In this document: piece after piece, positions 38,529 to 47,169 of the stretch
How the letters are laid out: the number at the start of each line of letters is the position of its first letter
How positions within the stretch are numbered: the stretch's first letter is position 1
Source of the DNA: Carpediemonas membranifera
Lineage: Eukaryota > Fornicata
Length of the DNA stretch: 64,000 nucleotides
Reading direction: 5' to 3'
NCBI GenBank assembly: GCA_019828565.1
Contig: JAHDYR010000038.1
Location: forward strand, 806,001-870,000
Made by a program: the position numbers and the translations under genes
The notes under the pieces: model-generated
What the model saw: only the letters and a program-made list of their open reading frames with translations
Told to the model about the DNA's origin: nothing
Databases searched by the model: none

Positions 38529-40742
38529 CTACGATAGCACGAGCTTCGCCATCTGCTTGTTCTGGCTGAGCATCTGCAGTGCCCGCCGCTGCGCCTCGTG
38601 CTGCTTTTGTCGTCCAAGGAGCAGCACAGAGCTGGGCGTCGACAGTGACAGCATCGGCGTACCCCCGCCGGGCTGCAGCACCCTCGCGACATGCATGGAC
38701 TCAAGCGGCTTCCGGGTCCGGCGTATGGCGTCATCCATGGTCGTCTTGAACACCGACCTCCCCTTAATCTGCGCGGCGTACTGCTCGGACTCGGGTTTCG
38801 ACCAGTAGGCGTGGTTGGCCGCCATGTGCTCGAAGACCTCGCCCAGCCCGTTGGGGGTGGGGGCAACCTGGCAGACGAGGCTGAACAGCGGGCGGGTGAC
38901 GAAGTCGATGAAGCCCTGCTGGCTGTCCCGCAGCACCAGGGCGTCCCTGTCGTTGTTCGGCCCGACTGGCTGGTTCAAGTGCCTCTCCGCGTCCCCCTGT
39001 ACGAAGAACTCTGTCACAACTCGCTCAGTCCAGGCGAGGTAGACGGGGCGTGGGCGGGCGGGGTTCGAGACGTCGGCAGCCTTGATGATGAGATTCATGA
39101 GCAGCAGGCGGTCCTCGGCATCGGTGATGGGTGGCACGAAGGCCCCCGACGCGAGCTTCTCCTTGATGCAGCTGACCTCCTCGCCGTGTCGGGCCATGTC
39201 GGTCGCCAGGACAGTGCTGATGACCATCTCCCGGAACGCCATGCGGGTCGCCTTGTCCTCTATGAGGCGGTACTCTGGCTGGGCCATGATCTGGAACACA
39301 CACGCGATAGAAAAGGCCTCTAGGTTCGAGCGGTCACTGTATCTGATAGATAGCGGGCTCTCGCAGTTGGATATGAAGGCGTTATTGACGCCGTAGTGTC
39401 CGTAATCGTGGATTGCCGCAGAGAATATCAGTGCGAACTTCTCCAAGTCTGTCAGCAACTCACCAAACTTCCCGCCGTTGTCAGAGAGCAGCCAATACAC
39501 GCCCTGGACCACGTCCGTGGCATGGATGGCGCTGTGGTACTCGTTGTCGTAGTACCCCGCCTCCACCGCCACCAGCACCATCTCTAGCTTGGCCCGGTCG
39601 AGGTCGAGCAGGTTGACGAGGTCGAACGCGTCCATGCAGTAGAGGGCCGCCCCCACAAGCTTGAACCTGGGGTGGGCCTGGGCGAGGGTGAAGGCGTTGA
39701 ACCCCCACCGGCCGGCCGATCGGGACACGGTCAGCACGACGTCCCCGTATAGGTCTGACTCAAGTCCCGCCGCCCTGGGGGTCCGGCCCCTGAAGCTTCG
39801 GTCGGTCATCGCGACCATTGTGGCGCTGGTGGGCAGGTCATCCTGTCTGATGAAGGACGACCGCCGGCTGGCAGCGAACGTGTCTATGAATTTGAGTGTC
39901 TCGCGTGGAACCTTGTCCATTGCGGTCGGGAGCACGAACACCTCGTGACCGCTGAGAGACCGGATCGCGCCCTTCAGCGCGTGTCGCGAATGGGGATCCG
40001 TGATGGCGTCGTGGATGCGTTGCAGGTTGATGAACAGCGAGTCGCCCGTCGGCCTGGAGAACCGGGCAGCCCGCTCAACCCGCTGCAACGTCTCGGTCTC
40101 GAGCTCCGTGTAGCGGGCCGCCTTGATCGGGGAGTTGCACAGTAGATGGTTCGGGTAGATGAGAGACAGGGCGTCCAGGGCGTACAAGCAGTATATGACG
40201 CCGAGGAGGGCGATGAAAGGGACGGTGGTGGTCACAGGGGAGCTCGGGTCCACGAGGACGACCGTGAAGAGCACAGCAGCCTCTACAGCCCCGACGGCGA
40301 GGGAGATGACGGGGTAGGGCGACCGCTGTATGTACGCGGTGCCCGTGTGGGCCATGAATGCGAATATCAGGGGGGCGAGCTGCGGGTTGGTCGTCCATCG
40401 GTACGCCAGGGCTAGACAGAGGCCCACGGGCACTGTCGTCAAATGGTGCAGCAGGCTGAGGTGGAGGAGAGGCAGGAGCGTCGTCAGGACCTGCTGCGAG
40501 AGGAGCATGGCGGCCAGGACCAGTGCGACCAGCGGCATGGAGCAGCGCCACATAGTAGCAAACAGGCAGAGCAGGAGACATAAGAAGGTAAGTAATTGAA
40601 CGCGGATGCTTGCAAGCCATGTACCTCCCCTGCGTGGGGCAATTTGGCGGAATTGCTCGTTCTGCTCAAAGAGGAAATCGGAAGAACTATGCTCACGCAA
40701 ATACGGAGATTTCGGTGGCTTTAGCGGGGACCGTAATACCAT
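38529..40742 (-). CDS. Membrane-bound 3',5'-cyclic-nucleotide phosphodiesterase (PDEase_I)
   Basis: 737 aa. The N-terminal 220 residues contain about six hydrophobic segments (LLTFLCLLLCLFATMW, VALVLAAMLLSQQVLTTLL, VISLAVGAVEAAVLFTVVLV, VPFIALLGVIYCLYALDAL among them). The C-terminal catalytic domain has the metal-binding HD motifs of class I phosphodiesterases: NEYHSAIHATDVVQGVYWLL, SAAIHDYGHYGVNNAF, ATDMARHGEEV and IIKAADVSNPARP, in the usual order. The invariant glutamine region appears as NQPVGPNNDRDALVLRDSQQGFIDFV. It hydrolyses cAMP and/or cGMP at a membrane. ATG at 40740-40742. The gene separates the two Fanzor loci. Confidence 0.92.
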   Translation of the reverse strand: MVLRSPLKPPKSPYLREHSSSDFLFEQNEQFRQIAPRRGGTWLASIRVQLLTFLCLLLCLFATMWRCSMPLVALVLAAMLLSQQVLTTLLPLLHLSLLHHLTTVPVGLCLALAYRWTTNPQLAPLIFAFMAHTGTAYIQRSPYPVISLAVGAVEAAVLFTVVLVDPSSPVTTTVPFIALLGVIYCLYALDALSLIYPNHLLCNSPIKAARYTELETETLQRVERAARFSRPTGDSLFINLQRIHDAITDPHSRHALKGAIRSLSGHEVFVLPTAMDKVPRETLKFIDTFAASRRSSFIRQDDLPTSATMVAMTDRSFRGRTPRAAGLESDLYGDVVLTVSRSAGRWGFNAFTLAQAHPRFKLVGAALYCMDAFDLVNLLDLDRAKLEMVLVAVEAGYYDNEYHSAIHATDVVQGVYWLLSDNGGKFGELLTDLEKFALIFSAAIHDYGHYGVNNAFISNCESPLSIRYSDRSNLEAFSIACVFQIMAQPEYRLIEDKATRMAFREMVISTVLATDMARHGEEVSCIKEKLASGAFVPPITDAEDRLLLMNLIIKAADVSNPARPRPVYLAWTERVVTEFFVQGDAERHLNQPVGPNNDRDALVLRDSQQGFIDFVTRPLFSLVCQVAPTPNGLGEVFEHMAANHAYWSKPESEQYAAQIKGRSVFKTTMDDAIRRTRKPLESMHVARVLQPGGGTPMLSLSTPSSVLLLGRQKQHEAQRRALQMLSQNKQMAKLVLS

Positions 40743-40846
40743 GAGCTCTCCGATTGAGCGAGCTTGAGCGACAGAAGATCAACATGACAAAAACTGCGAA
40801 ACAAAATTTTGAGGTCTCGATACAACAAGAGTCTGTTTAGCTGCTT

Positions 40847-40871
40847 GCACTGTGCACCCTATGATACTTCA
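40847..40871 (+). repeat. Direct repeat, left flank of Fanzor locus 2
   Basis: 25 bp beginning GCACTGTGCAC and ending GATACTTCA. It matches 42724-42748 at 24 of 25 positions in the same orientation. Its first nine bases are a small palindrome (GCAC-T-GTGC). Confidence 0.75.
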
Positions 40872-41241
40872 TTACCCCTTCCCGCTCTCCCTTCCTTCTT
40901 CTTGAGAGTGATACTTCGATAGTCGGTCGGGGTCATCAATCAGTGCTTCTCCAGTCCTCTCGCCAAGCAACTAGCTTCCCACCTTTCGTCTACCCCATCT
41001 TACTTCCATCCGCTCTCTTCTGCTTGTCGGATTTCGGGGTCTTGATCATGACGTCTTTGCAATCATCACCATGGCCTTCCATCGCACAGCGGGCTCTTCT
41101 ATGCCGCTGCCTGAAGATAAAACACTTCAGTTCTTCTAATTCTCGCCATTATCACTGCATAGTCTCGTTCATTAAACGTCTGTCGTCTTTGATGTGTGTT
41201 GTTAGTGATCGGTTCATTCACCGCAAAACGCAGAGCTTCAC

Positions 41242-42712
41242 ATGACCAGCATCTATACGGTCAAGTTCTCCATATCCTCCATTCTCCATAACCGTAGAAA
41301 CGTGATTCCTTTCATCGCGGACTTCTACGCCGGATTGGAGAACAAGCTCTGCTCGTTCACGAAGGCAAAGATCTCAACTCCGGGACGAGTCGACGAGGGC
41401 GTTCTACTCACGCTGCCCTGCGTCTGGCGGATCTCCGCGGCTCTGGGAGAGCTCACGGATATGGTTGCGGCATTCAACACCGCCCATCCACCTCTTCCGG
41501 GTGACAAGCCGCTGGCTGGCCCCAAGCTTGTTCCGCTTGTCCCGATGGCTCCGATCCGCCCCGGGTTCATGCACGTTCCCTGTTCTCTCAACGTGCTGAA
41601 CCCGGCTTGGCTTGCCCAACTTGGGGTCGACCCGGAGCATCACGCCACTGAGCGCATGACGCGAGAGCAGCTGGAGGCTCTTCCTCCGAACATCCGTCGG
41701 GTGCTGTCTGTCAAGACAGATGGGGTCGCCGTGGACCTCACGGTCCAAGTTGGTGCTCTGCCATACGTCAGCAGACGTGCCAGTGGCAACCCGACGATGA
41801 AGCGAAAGGCTCGGGAGCGTCTGGTGTGGATGACGCGGATGCTCGCCCCGCGCCAGACCCCGATGCCCACCTCATGGGTTCGACCCGGGTGCTCGGGCTC
41901 TGGGTGGATTCTTCATCCGCCACCCAGATGGCATCACCTCCGGTGTGGTCCCGAAGTGTGGGTACACCAAGACCCCCAGCTTCGCGTTCGATATGACTCC
42001 TGCGTCATTCAAAAGTACAAATCTAGATAGTCTACAAAACTCGGTTAGGTTTGTGCTCCTCCACGAGCAGGAAATATTCGACGCTGGGATGGTCAAGAGC
42101 TTCCGCAGAGTGCGCCTGACGAACCACATCTTGCGTCAAAAGCACTTCCACAGAGCTGGGGAGCAGCTTGCTCGCACCCTAGGATGGACTCCTCGGCGAC
42201 TCCCTCGCGGTATTGCTCCTCCCCGGGCAGCCCCCACCAGGCTGGTTGTCTTCTACGGAAGCGCTAGATTCAAGACGCCCCGTCGGGTGCATCCATGCGC
42301 GCCGCATGGTCGCTTTGCTACCTTACTAGCACACATCATGAGAGCTTTCAACATCACTGCTGAAGTGCGGATGACTAACGAGTTCCGAACCTCACTCGTC
42401 TGCCCCTTCTGCCGCGCGAGGTTCCGTAGAACTCGCTACACGAGGCGCACGATGCGATGCCACAACCCGAATTGTCAAGGTGCTCCATGGTACAGACAGC
42501 AACGCCTCAATTCCGATCCTACCACCACTTGGCTCAATCTCTCCCACAGAGACAAGACTGCTGCACAGAACATCTTGGATTGCGGCCTCATGACGGATGC
42601 ACAGTATCAAGCCAGTGCTTTCAGAAATCCAGCCCGTCTTCCCAACTATAACCCCAATACACCAATTACGGCTAACCAGCCGCTAGTCTTCGCCTCCGGG
42701 CAAGCTAATTGA
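41242..42712 (+). pseudogene. Fanzor/TnpB-family nuclease, copy 2, multiple lesions
   Basis: The N-terminal frame starts MTSIYTVKFSI (41242), like copy 1's MEIYTIKASIK. It then lacks roughly 120 residues present in copy 1 before LVPLVPMAPIRPGFM. After KRKARER the homology moves by one base (DADARPAPDPDAHLMG, frame of 41832). It moves again at 41878/41879, where copy 1's ATGGGGTTC reads ATGGGTTC, so FDPGAR continues in the frame of 41945. Both changes are single-base losses. Downstream, RuvC and zinc-finger parts are well kept: MTNEFRTSLVCPFC, a C...C pair in MRCHNPNCQG and LSHRDKTAAQNIL. The NEFRTS..C..C form is the clearest TnpB/Fanzor signature in the window. No intron by the local grammar removes the shifts. 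Confidence 0.75.
42669..42682 (+). other. Hairpin near the end of Fanzor ORF 2
   Basis: CGGCT-AACC-AGCCG, a perfect 5-bp stem with 4-nt loop about 30 nt before the stop codon. It aligns in position and loop with the hairpin of copy 1 while the stem bases differ. It may belong to a guide-RNA scaffold; chance is not excluded. Confidence 0.25.
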
Positions 42713-42723
42713 AGTGGAGAGAC

Positions 42724-42748
42724 GCACTGTGCACTCTATGATACTTCA
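42724..42748 (+). repeat. Direct repeat, right flank of Fanzor locus 2
   Basis: 25 bp, partner of 40847-40871, with one mismatch (C to T at position 12). It begins 11 bp after the stop of the decayed Fanzor ORF. Confidence 0.75.
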
Positions 42749-42792
42749 AATTTAATCGATAAATAGCTTAAATTATCTCACACAGAGGCCCT

Positions 42793-43446
42793 TCACTCAA
42801 GCTCGAGCTCGTCCAGCAGCTCTTCTAGGGGCCCTGGCGGGAACTCGACGCCCAGGGTCACCAGTTGCTCGACAACACGGCGGCACTGCGCATGAGTCCC
42901 CTCCAGTAGAGTCTCCAGCGGCTCCCGGATGAAGCCCTTGGTAATCTCGACAGGCTTGAACTGCGGGGGCAGTGTGTGGCCCGGCGGCCGCAGGTCCATC
43001 GTGACGGCCAGCCGCTTTTCGGCTCGGAGGCCATGCAGGACCCGCGAGGGGGAGTTTGTGGGCACCTTGATCAGGTCCTCAACCAGGGCAGTGACGTTCT
43101 CCAGCTCCTGCGGACTCAGTTGGGCGAAGGTGGACGGGACGACGGAGACGACAGAGTAGATGGTGTACAGCGCTCCTATGCGGTCCACAGTGGCGGCTTC
43201 CTCGGAAACAAGGATGGATACCGCGGTGTCGATGATGGCGCAGGATGTAGCGATCCTGTGATGCTGAGGGGAGACGGTGACGGTGAAAAGGCGGCTGAAG
43301 AGGAGTTCACCCCACGAATTTCTGAATGCAGCAAATGAAAGATCCTCTTTTGATGCGAATAGGCGCAGTAAAGCCCTCACATCCTGAACAATTGGCTGGG
43401 GAATCATACCATCGTCAGGTCTCGACTCAGCCACAGTTATGATCAT
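42793..43446 (-). CDS. SNAPC1 (SNAP43)-like subunit of snRNA-activating complex
   Basis: 217 aa. The N-terminal part matches the SNAP43 fold region: DVRALLRLFASKEDLSFAAF, RNSWGELLFSRLF (human: 'FTELWRNMKFGTIF'), and DRIGALYTIYSVV (human: 'QIRVGALYLLYGLY'), each at the expected spacing. SNAPc recognises the proximal sequence element of snRNA promoters and is used by RNA polymerases II and III; in trypanosomatids it also drives spliced-leader RNA. The C-terminus is acidic (EELLDELELE). The similarity is moderate and rests on pattern, so the assignment is probable, not certain. Confidence 0.55.
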   Translation of the reverse strand: MIITVAESRPDDGMIPQPIVQDVRALLRLFASKEDLSFAAFRNSWGELLFSRLFTVTVSPQHHRIATSCAIIDTAVSILVSEEAATVDRIGALYTIYSVVSVVPSTFAQLSPQELENVTALVEDLIKVPTNSPSRVLHGLRAEKRLAVTMDLRPPGHTLPPQFKPVEITKGFIREPLETLLEGTHAQCRRVVEQLVTLGVEFPPGPLEELLDELELE

Positions 43447-43494
43447 CGCCAGTCACCAGAGCAGGGCGACCTGCGTCATCTGTCCAGCTGTACC

Positions 43495-44118
43495 ATGCCG
43501 AAGACCCATACACTGGGCGGACGACTCGTGGAAAGTCATCAAAACAACACAATTGTAATGCAGGCGCTTCTCGACAGGTTGAGTGTGAAACCCGACGCTG
43601 AGAAGGAGAAACAAAGCATTCAACACGTAATTGACTATGTTGAGGCATACAAATCGTCTTCAGACGTTCGTTTCAAGCATATACTCCAAGAAACTGAACG
43701 AGACGGGCTCCCAACGTCCTCTGCTGGCGTTTATTCGTTCCTGCGTGCTGTCAAGACCTTCAACTCCATCCTATCCACTCTCAAGGACAACAGGGCAGCA
43801 TATGCCGACCTCATCCAGTCCTCAGCGACTGGCACTGCTCTCGTCGCGCCCCCCGCCTTCATCCCTGCCATCCGGGAGCTGTTCACACTCCTATCCGAGG
43901 AGCTGGACGTCGACATGCCCACCGCCCTCGACTGGACGGCCGAGCGAGGCGTGTTAGCCCTGGACCAGCTGACCCTGGCCGCTGAGGGCAGGGTGGGGGT
44001 GGCCGAGACGGATACCCGCCGGGCGGTGGAGATGGGGCGGCTAGTGTGCCGGGTGTTTGACGGGACGATAGGCATCGGGGCGCTGAGGCCGTACGTCAAG
44101 AAGCTGGTGGAGCTGTGA
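43495..44118 (+). CDS. Hypothetical alpha-helical protein
   Basis: 207 aa, ATG at 43495, divergent from the SNAPC1-like gene with 48 bp between start codons. The sequence is predicted helical throughout (YVEAYKSSSDVRFKHILQET, VYSFLRAVKTFNSILSTLKD, FIPAIRELFTLLSEEL), with no motif, signal peptide or membrane segment. I do not recognise it. The close head-to-head arrangement suggests a shared bidirectional promoter. Confidence 0.5.
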   Translation: MPKTHTLGGRLVESHQNNTIVMQALLDRLSVKPDAEKEKQSIQHVIDYVEAYKSSSDVRFKHILQETERDGLPTSSAGVYSFLRAVKTFNSILSTLKDNRAAYADLIQSSATGTALVAPPAFIPAIRELFTLLSEELDVDMPTALDWTAERGVLALDQLTLAAEGRVGVAETDTRRAVEMGRLVCRVFDGTIGIGALRPYVKKLVEL

Positions 44119-44216
44119 GCTGGAGGACCTGGTTTAGTTGGGACTGGTGCCATTTACGTATCTTGGGTCGAGTTAAAGGTTTCACGTAGCACCTTCATTG
44201 GAACGAAAACAGTGCA

Positions 44217-44792
44217 ATGCAGTTCAGCCCGCAGGAGGACGCCAGGAAGTATTACACTACTTATATGCTGAGTATCCCCGATGAAGCACAGCAGGCGACC
44301 AAATGTCGCCTTTGCTTCAACAACAACCGCATTTGTCTCGTCTCAGCACCGTTCGAGGAGAATGACCTCCCCGAGAATCTGGACGAGCTCACCATCACCA
44401 AGCTCGTCTCCGTGTCCGACGACATCTCGGGCAAGAGGAAACGTGGCGCCGTCCACGTGAAGCCCGGCGACGTCCTCCTCGAGGCGTCCGTGGGGGACAG
44501 GACCTTCACCCTCCGGTCCCCTATCCGTGCCGCCGTCATCGAGGTTGCCGCACCCCTGACGGCCAAGTTCACGGGGACCGCTGTCCACCCCGACCTGCTC
44601 CGCCAGACACTCCTCAGCGACCTGCACGTGATCCTGTTCCCCCAGCTGCAACAGGGGAAGCAGGTTGGTCGGGCCATGGCGGCGATGTTCGGGAAGATGG
44701 GCCCGATCAGCGAGCTGGTGGATGACTACACGCTGGGCCAGGTCATCCACAAGGGCATCGTCGTCGAGGGAAGCTACGGCACACCCGGCTGA
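44217..44792 (+). CDS. ABITRAM/FAM206-like protein
   Basis: 191 aa. The family pattern is visible in order: KYYTTYMLSIPD (animal: 'YFTRWYKPD'), RLCFNNNRICLVSAP (animal: 'HSNRICVITLA'), ISGKRKRGAVHVKPGDVLLEA (animal: 'VSGKFKRGAQFLTELAPLC'), and TFTLRSPIRAAVIEVAAPL (animal: 'YTVSSCVRGRLMEVNENL'). It then ends with a beta-strand LHVILFPQL. The core resembles a lipoyl/glycine-cleavage-H-like barrel. The animal protein (Simiate) has been tied to actin and transcription; its basic biochemical role is not settled. Confidence 0.65.
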   Translation: MQFSPQEDARKYYTTYMLSIPDEAQQATKCRLCFNNNRICLVSAPFEENDLPENLDELTITKLVSVSDDISGKRKRGAVHVKPGDVLLEASVGDRTFTLRSPIRAAVIEVAAPLTAKFTGTAVHPDLLRQTLLSDLHVILFPQLQQGKQVGRAMAAMFGKMGPISELVDDYTLGQVIHKGIVVEGSYGTPG

Positions 44793-45009
44793 GGGGGCTA
44801 GTAGGCCGGGTCGAGGAGCTCTGTAAATGATGCCGGAAGCTGGATTTCACACTTGTGCTCTAGTTGGGTGTCGCGCTATTTTCGACTTAGTTGGCCAATC
44901 AGCATATCGGCGCACACGCCCCAGACACACCTCCATCCCGTTCCCGTCGCCCCATGCTCTCGGGTGGAATCCAGATCGGGCGATCTGGCGGGTTTTGCAA
45001 GACACTTGT

Positions 45010-45795
45010 ATGGCTGATAACGAAGTTATTCCAGAAGTGAGCGTCCCTGAAGGCGCCCCTGAACATATTGAAACCGAAGAACCCGTTGTCACTGTCGATG
45101 TTGTTCGCGACGAGCTTCAGTCCGCAGAAGTCGGTGAAACGCCCGAAACTCCCGCCGAGGAGCAAGTATCAGGGGAAGGACTCCTTGATAATGTAGATAA
45201 GCCCGCCTCTGAACCAGCTTCCGAGACATCCACGAAGTCGCAGCCCGGGAAGGTCTCAGAGACGATCTCCGAGCTCCGCAGCCAGGTTGACATCGTCGCC
45301 AAGGCCTCCATGCAGCGCACGACCAAGGCGTTCACATCCATCAACCGCCTGACGTCCCAGCTGATCTTCGACACCCGCCACATGGGCACGAAGTCGAACT
45401 CGCTCTCGTACCGCCACGAGATGGCCCTGGACTTCCGCCTCCCCCGGATCGACGCCATCCTCGGTGAGTGGACGTGCAGCCTGGTGCACGAGAACACGAT
45501 CGGCGGGGTCTTCATCCTCACTAGCTCGCACGTCCTCTTCAAGGGCGTCGGCACCCAGTCGCACGTCAGGGTCACCGTCGCACTCGCGGATGTCCAGCAG
45601 CTGATGATGCAGGGCGAGAACGTCGTGGCCGCGTCTGAGGGCGGCAAGGGCTATATGTGGTGTGGGTTCGGCTCACTTAGCACCACGTATCACAAGGTCT
45701 ACAGCCAGTGGATGCAGGTGCTGAACGAGAAGCGGGTGCTCGAGAAGCGCGAGGAGCAGAGGGCGGCAGAGGCAATGGGGGCCGAGCAGGAGTAG
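45010..45795 (+). CDS. GRAM-domain protein
   Basis: 261 aa from the ATG at 45010; the frame is open upstream to 44827. The first 90 residues are acidic and disordered (rich in E, P, V, S). A GRAM domain covers about residues 140-220: DFRLPRIDAILGEWTCSLVH, GGVFILTSSHVLFKGVG and VTVALADVQQLMM. A C-terminal helix (KRVLEKREEQRAAEAM) may form a coiled coil. GRAM domains bind phosphoinositides or proteins at membranes. No enzyme domain is attached, so a membrane-associated adaptor is likely. Confidence 0.7.
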   Translation: MADNEVIPEVSVPEGAPEHIETEEPVVTVDVVRDELQSAEVGETPETPAEEQVSGEGLLDNVDKPASEPASETSTKSQPGKVSETISELRSQVDIVAKASMQRTTKAFTSINRLTSQLIFDTRHMGTKSNSLSYRHEMALDFRLPRIDAILGEWTCSLVHENTIGGVFILTSSHVLFKGVGTQSHVRVTVALADVQQLMMQGENVVAASEGGKGYMWCGFGSLSTTYHKVYSQWMQVLNEKRVLEKREEQRAAEAMGAEQE

Positions 45796-45858
45796 TGTAA
45801 ATCATGTAACCAGGCCGTTTACAGTCCAGGGCGGGTCTATTGTACAGCGGGTCGAAGC

Positions 45859-46710
45859 TCACATCATGGAGTACGGAGACGCACGATACGCATCCGACAC
45901 TGAGCTGCGGCGGCTGGCAGTGCGGCTCATCTTCCGCCGGGGCTGGGCCGGCCGCCTCCCGACCGGGTTCTTCTTGGTCTTGTTCTTCTCCAGGTGCTGG
46001 TGAGTGTCGAGCTCGCGTTGCAGGTTGTTGAAGCGGCGAGTGAGGCGGTCGACGTCGCTCTGCCTCGTCTTCAGCAGCTCCTCCCGCCCTGCCCGGATCC
46101 GCTTCCTCAGCGCCGTCAGCTCCTGCGCCTGCTTCTGCCGGAACCCGGCCTCCTTGTTGAGGCATGTCTGCTCGTTCTCGGCCCGCAGCTTCTCGAGCTC
46201 CCACCGCTCGAGGGCGTCCGCCCTGACTTTGAGCTGATGCGCCTCGTGGTACTTCTTCTGATGTGCCAGGGTCTGCTCGATCTTGCGCATGTTGAGCAGT
46301 TGGCTCGAGAACTTGGGCTTCCGTATGGCGCTCGACCCAAAGAGCTTGTTCCGCATCTCCTGGATCTCAACCTCGTGCCGCTCACGCATGGCGCGGTCTA
46401 ACTCTGTTGCCTGAGTATCGTACTCTTCGAGCCGCTCGTTCCAAGCGTCCTGGAAGCGCTGGAGCTCAGCCTCGTACGACCCCTCCAGCTCCTCCCGCTC
46501 CCCACGGTGCCGACGCTTCAGTTCTATGCGACGGCGCTTCTCTTCCTGGGTTTTAAGTTCTTGGAGCCGCTTGCGGGCCATCTCAGCCTCTACGTAGTTC
46601 CCTTCACGCTCGCACTGCTGTTGGTGCTCGGTGAGGATGATGCAGAAGTCATGGATAGCATTCAGCTCCATCTCTTCATTTCCCGGTGCCATAGCCTCAG
46701 CAACGTCCAT
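45859..46710 (-). CDS. Coiled-coil protein, possibly cytoskeletal
   Basis: 283 aa, ATG at 46708-46710. A helical segment with EREGNYVEAEMARKRLQELK opens a long coiled coil of strongly charged residues (EKRRRIELKRRHRGEREELE; EKLRAENEQTCLNKEAGFRQ) up to about residue 240. A basic, serine-rich C-terminal tail follows (ASRRSSVSDAYRASPYSMM). The 'N..EAE.AR.RL..L..QEE.RR' opening is common in conserved ciliary/flagellar coiled-coil proteins, but this is suggestive only. An ATAAACTGCAC motif lies 36 nt upstream in the same orientation. Confidence 0.6.
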   Translation of the reverse strand: MDVAEAMAPGNEEMELNAIHDFCIILTEHQQQCEREGNYVEAEMARKRLQELKTQEEKRRRIELKRRHRGEREELEGSYEAELQRFQDAWNERLEEYDTQATELDRAMRERHEVEIQEMRNKLFGSSAIRKPKFSSQLLNMRKIEQTLAHQKKYHEAHQLKVRADALERWELEKLRAENEQTCLNKEAGFRQKQAQELTALRKRIRAGREELLKTRQSDVDRLTRRFNNLQRELDTHQHLEKNKTKKNPVGRRPAQPRRKMSRTASRRSSVSDAYRASPYSMM

Positions 46711-47169
46711 TCTAGCACGTTTTCTGTCCGTTAGAAATTCTCACTGGTGCAGTTTATGCCATATGTCGACCACGGAGCATGGCAGACATATGAACGGTTG
46801 CGATGTAGCTCACGATGCGGTAGAAACCGTCGGTCATTTTTCGAAGGCCGTCTCTCCCTTCCCTGCCTCGCTGTAGCCGGTCTTCTGACTAAAAATTCTG
46901 ACCAAATGCCCAGTATTTTATACTGAATACACGGGACCGATGCGACATCCATAGACAGCAGACACCCGTGCCGCTGATCCCGTGGCAGCCAATGGCCCAG
47001 CGGAGATCATCATCGTGCTGGTCAGGCCCTGGAAAAACTCAGGCCCTGTTGGAAAAACCTGTTGGTGCCATCCATTACCACGAGCCATGGGGCGGTGTCT
47101 GCATGCCGTAGTGCATCTGGGGCACGTGATTGGAGGTGCAGTTTTCGACAAAACGAACATCTCGATTGG
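46711..47169. other. Divergent intergenic region
   Basis: About 460 bp between two divergent genes. Apart from the motif at 46747-46757 I see no gene, RNA or repeat. Confidence 0.35.
46747..46757 (-). promoter_or_regulatory. ATAAACTGCAC motif upstream of coiled-coil gene
   Basis: Exact 11-mer on the minus strand, 36 nt upstream of the ATG of the gene at 45859-46710, same orientation as at the kinesin-like and Na+/H+ exchanger genes. Confidence 0.4.

Larger units (their letters stand above)
40847..42748 (+). mobile_element. Fanzor (eukaryotic TnpB-like) element, copy 2, degenerate
   Basis: A 1.9-kb unit between 25-bp direct repeats (24/25 identical) with one decayed Fanzor gene on the plus strand. 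About 370 bp of pyrimidine-rich leader (40872-41241) precede the ORF, and the right repeat begins only 11 bp after the stop codon. The repeats differ in sequence from those of copy 1, as expected if they derive from the insertion site. It lies between the phosphodiesterase promoter and the 3' end of the SNAPC1-like gene. Confidence 0.65.
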
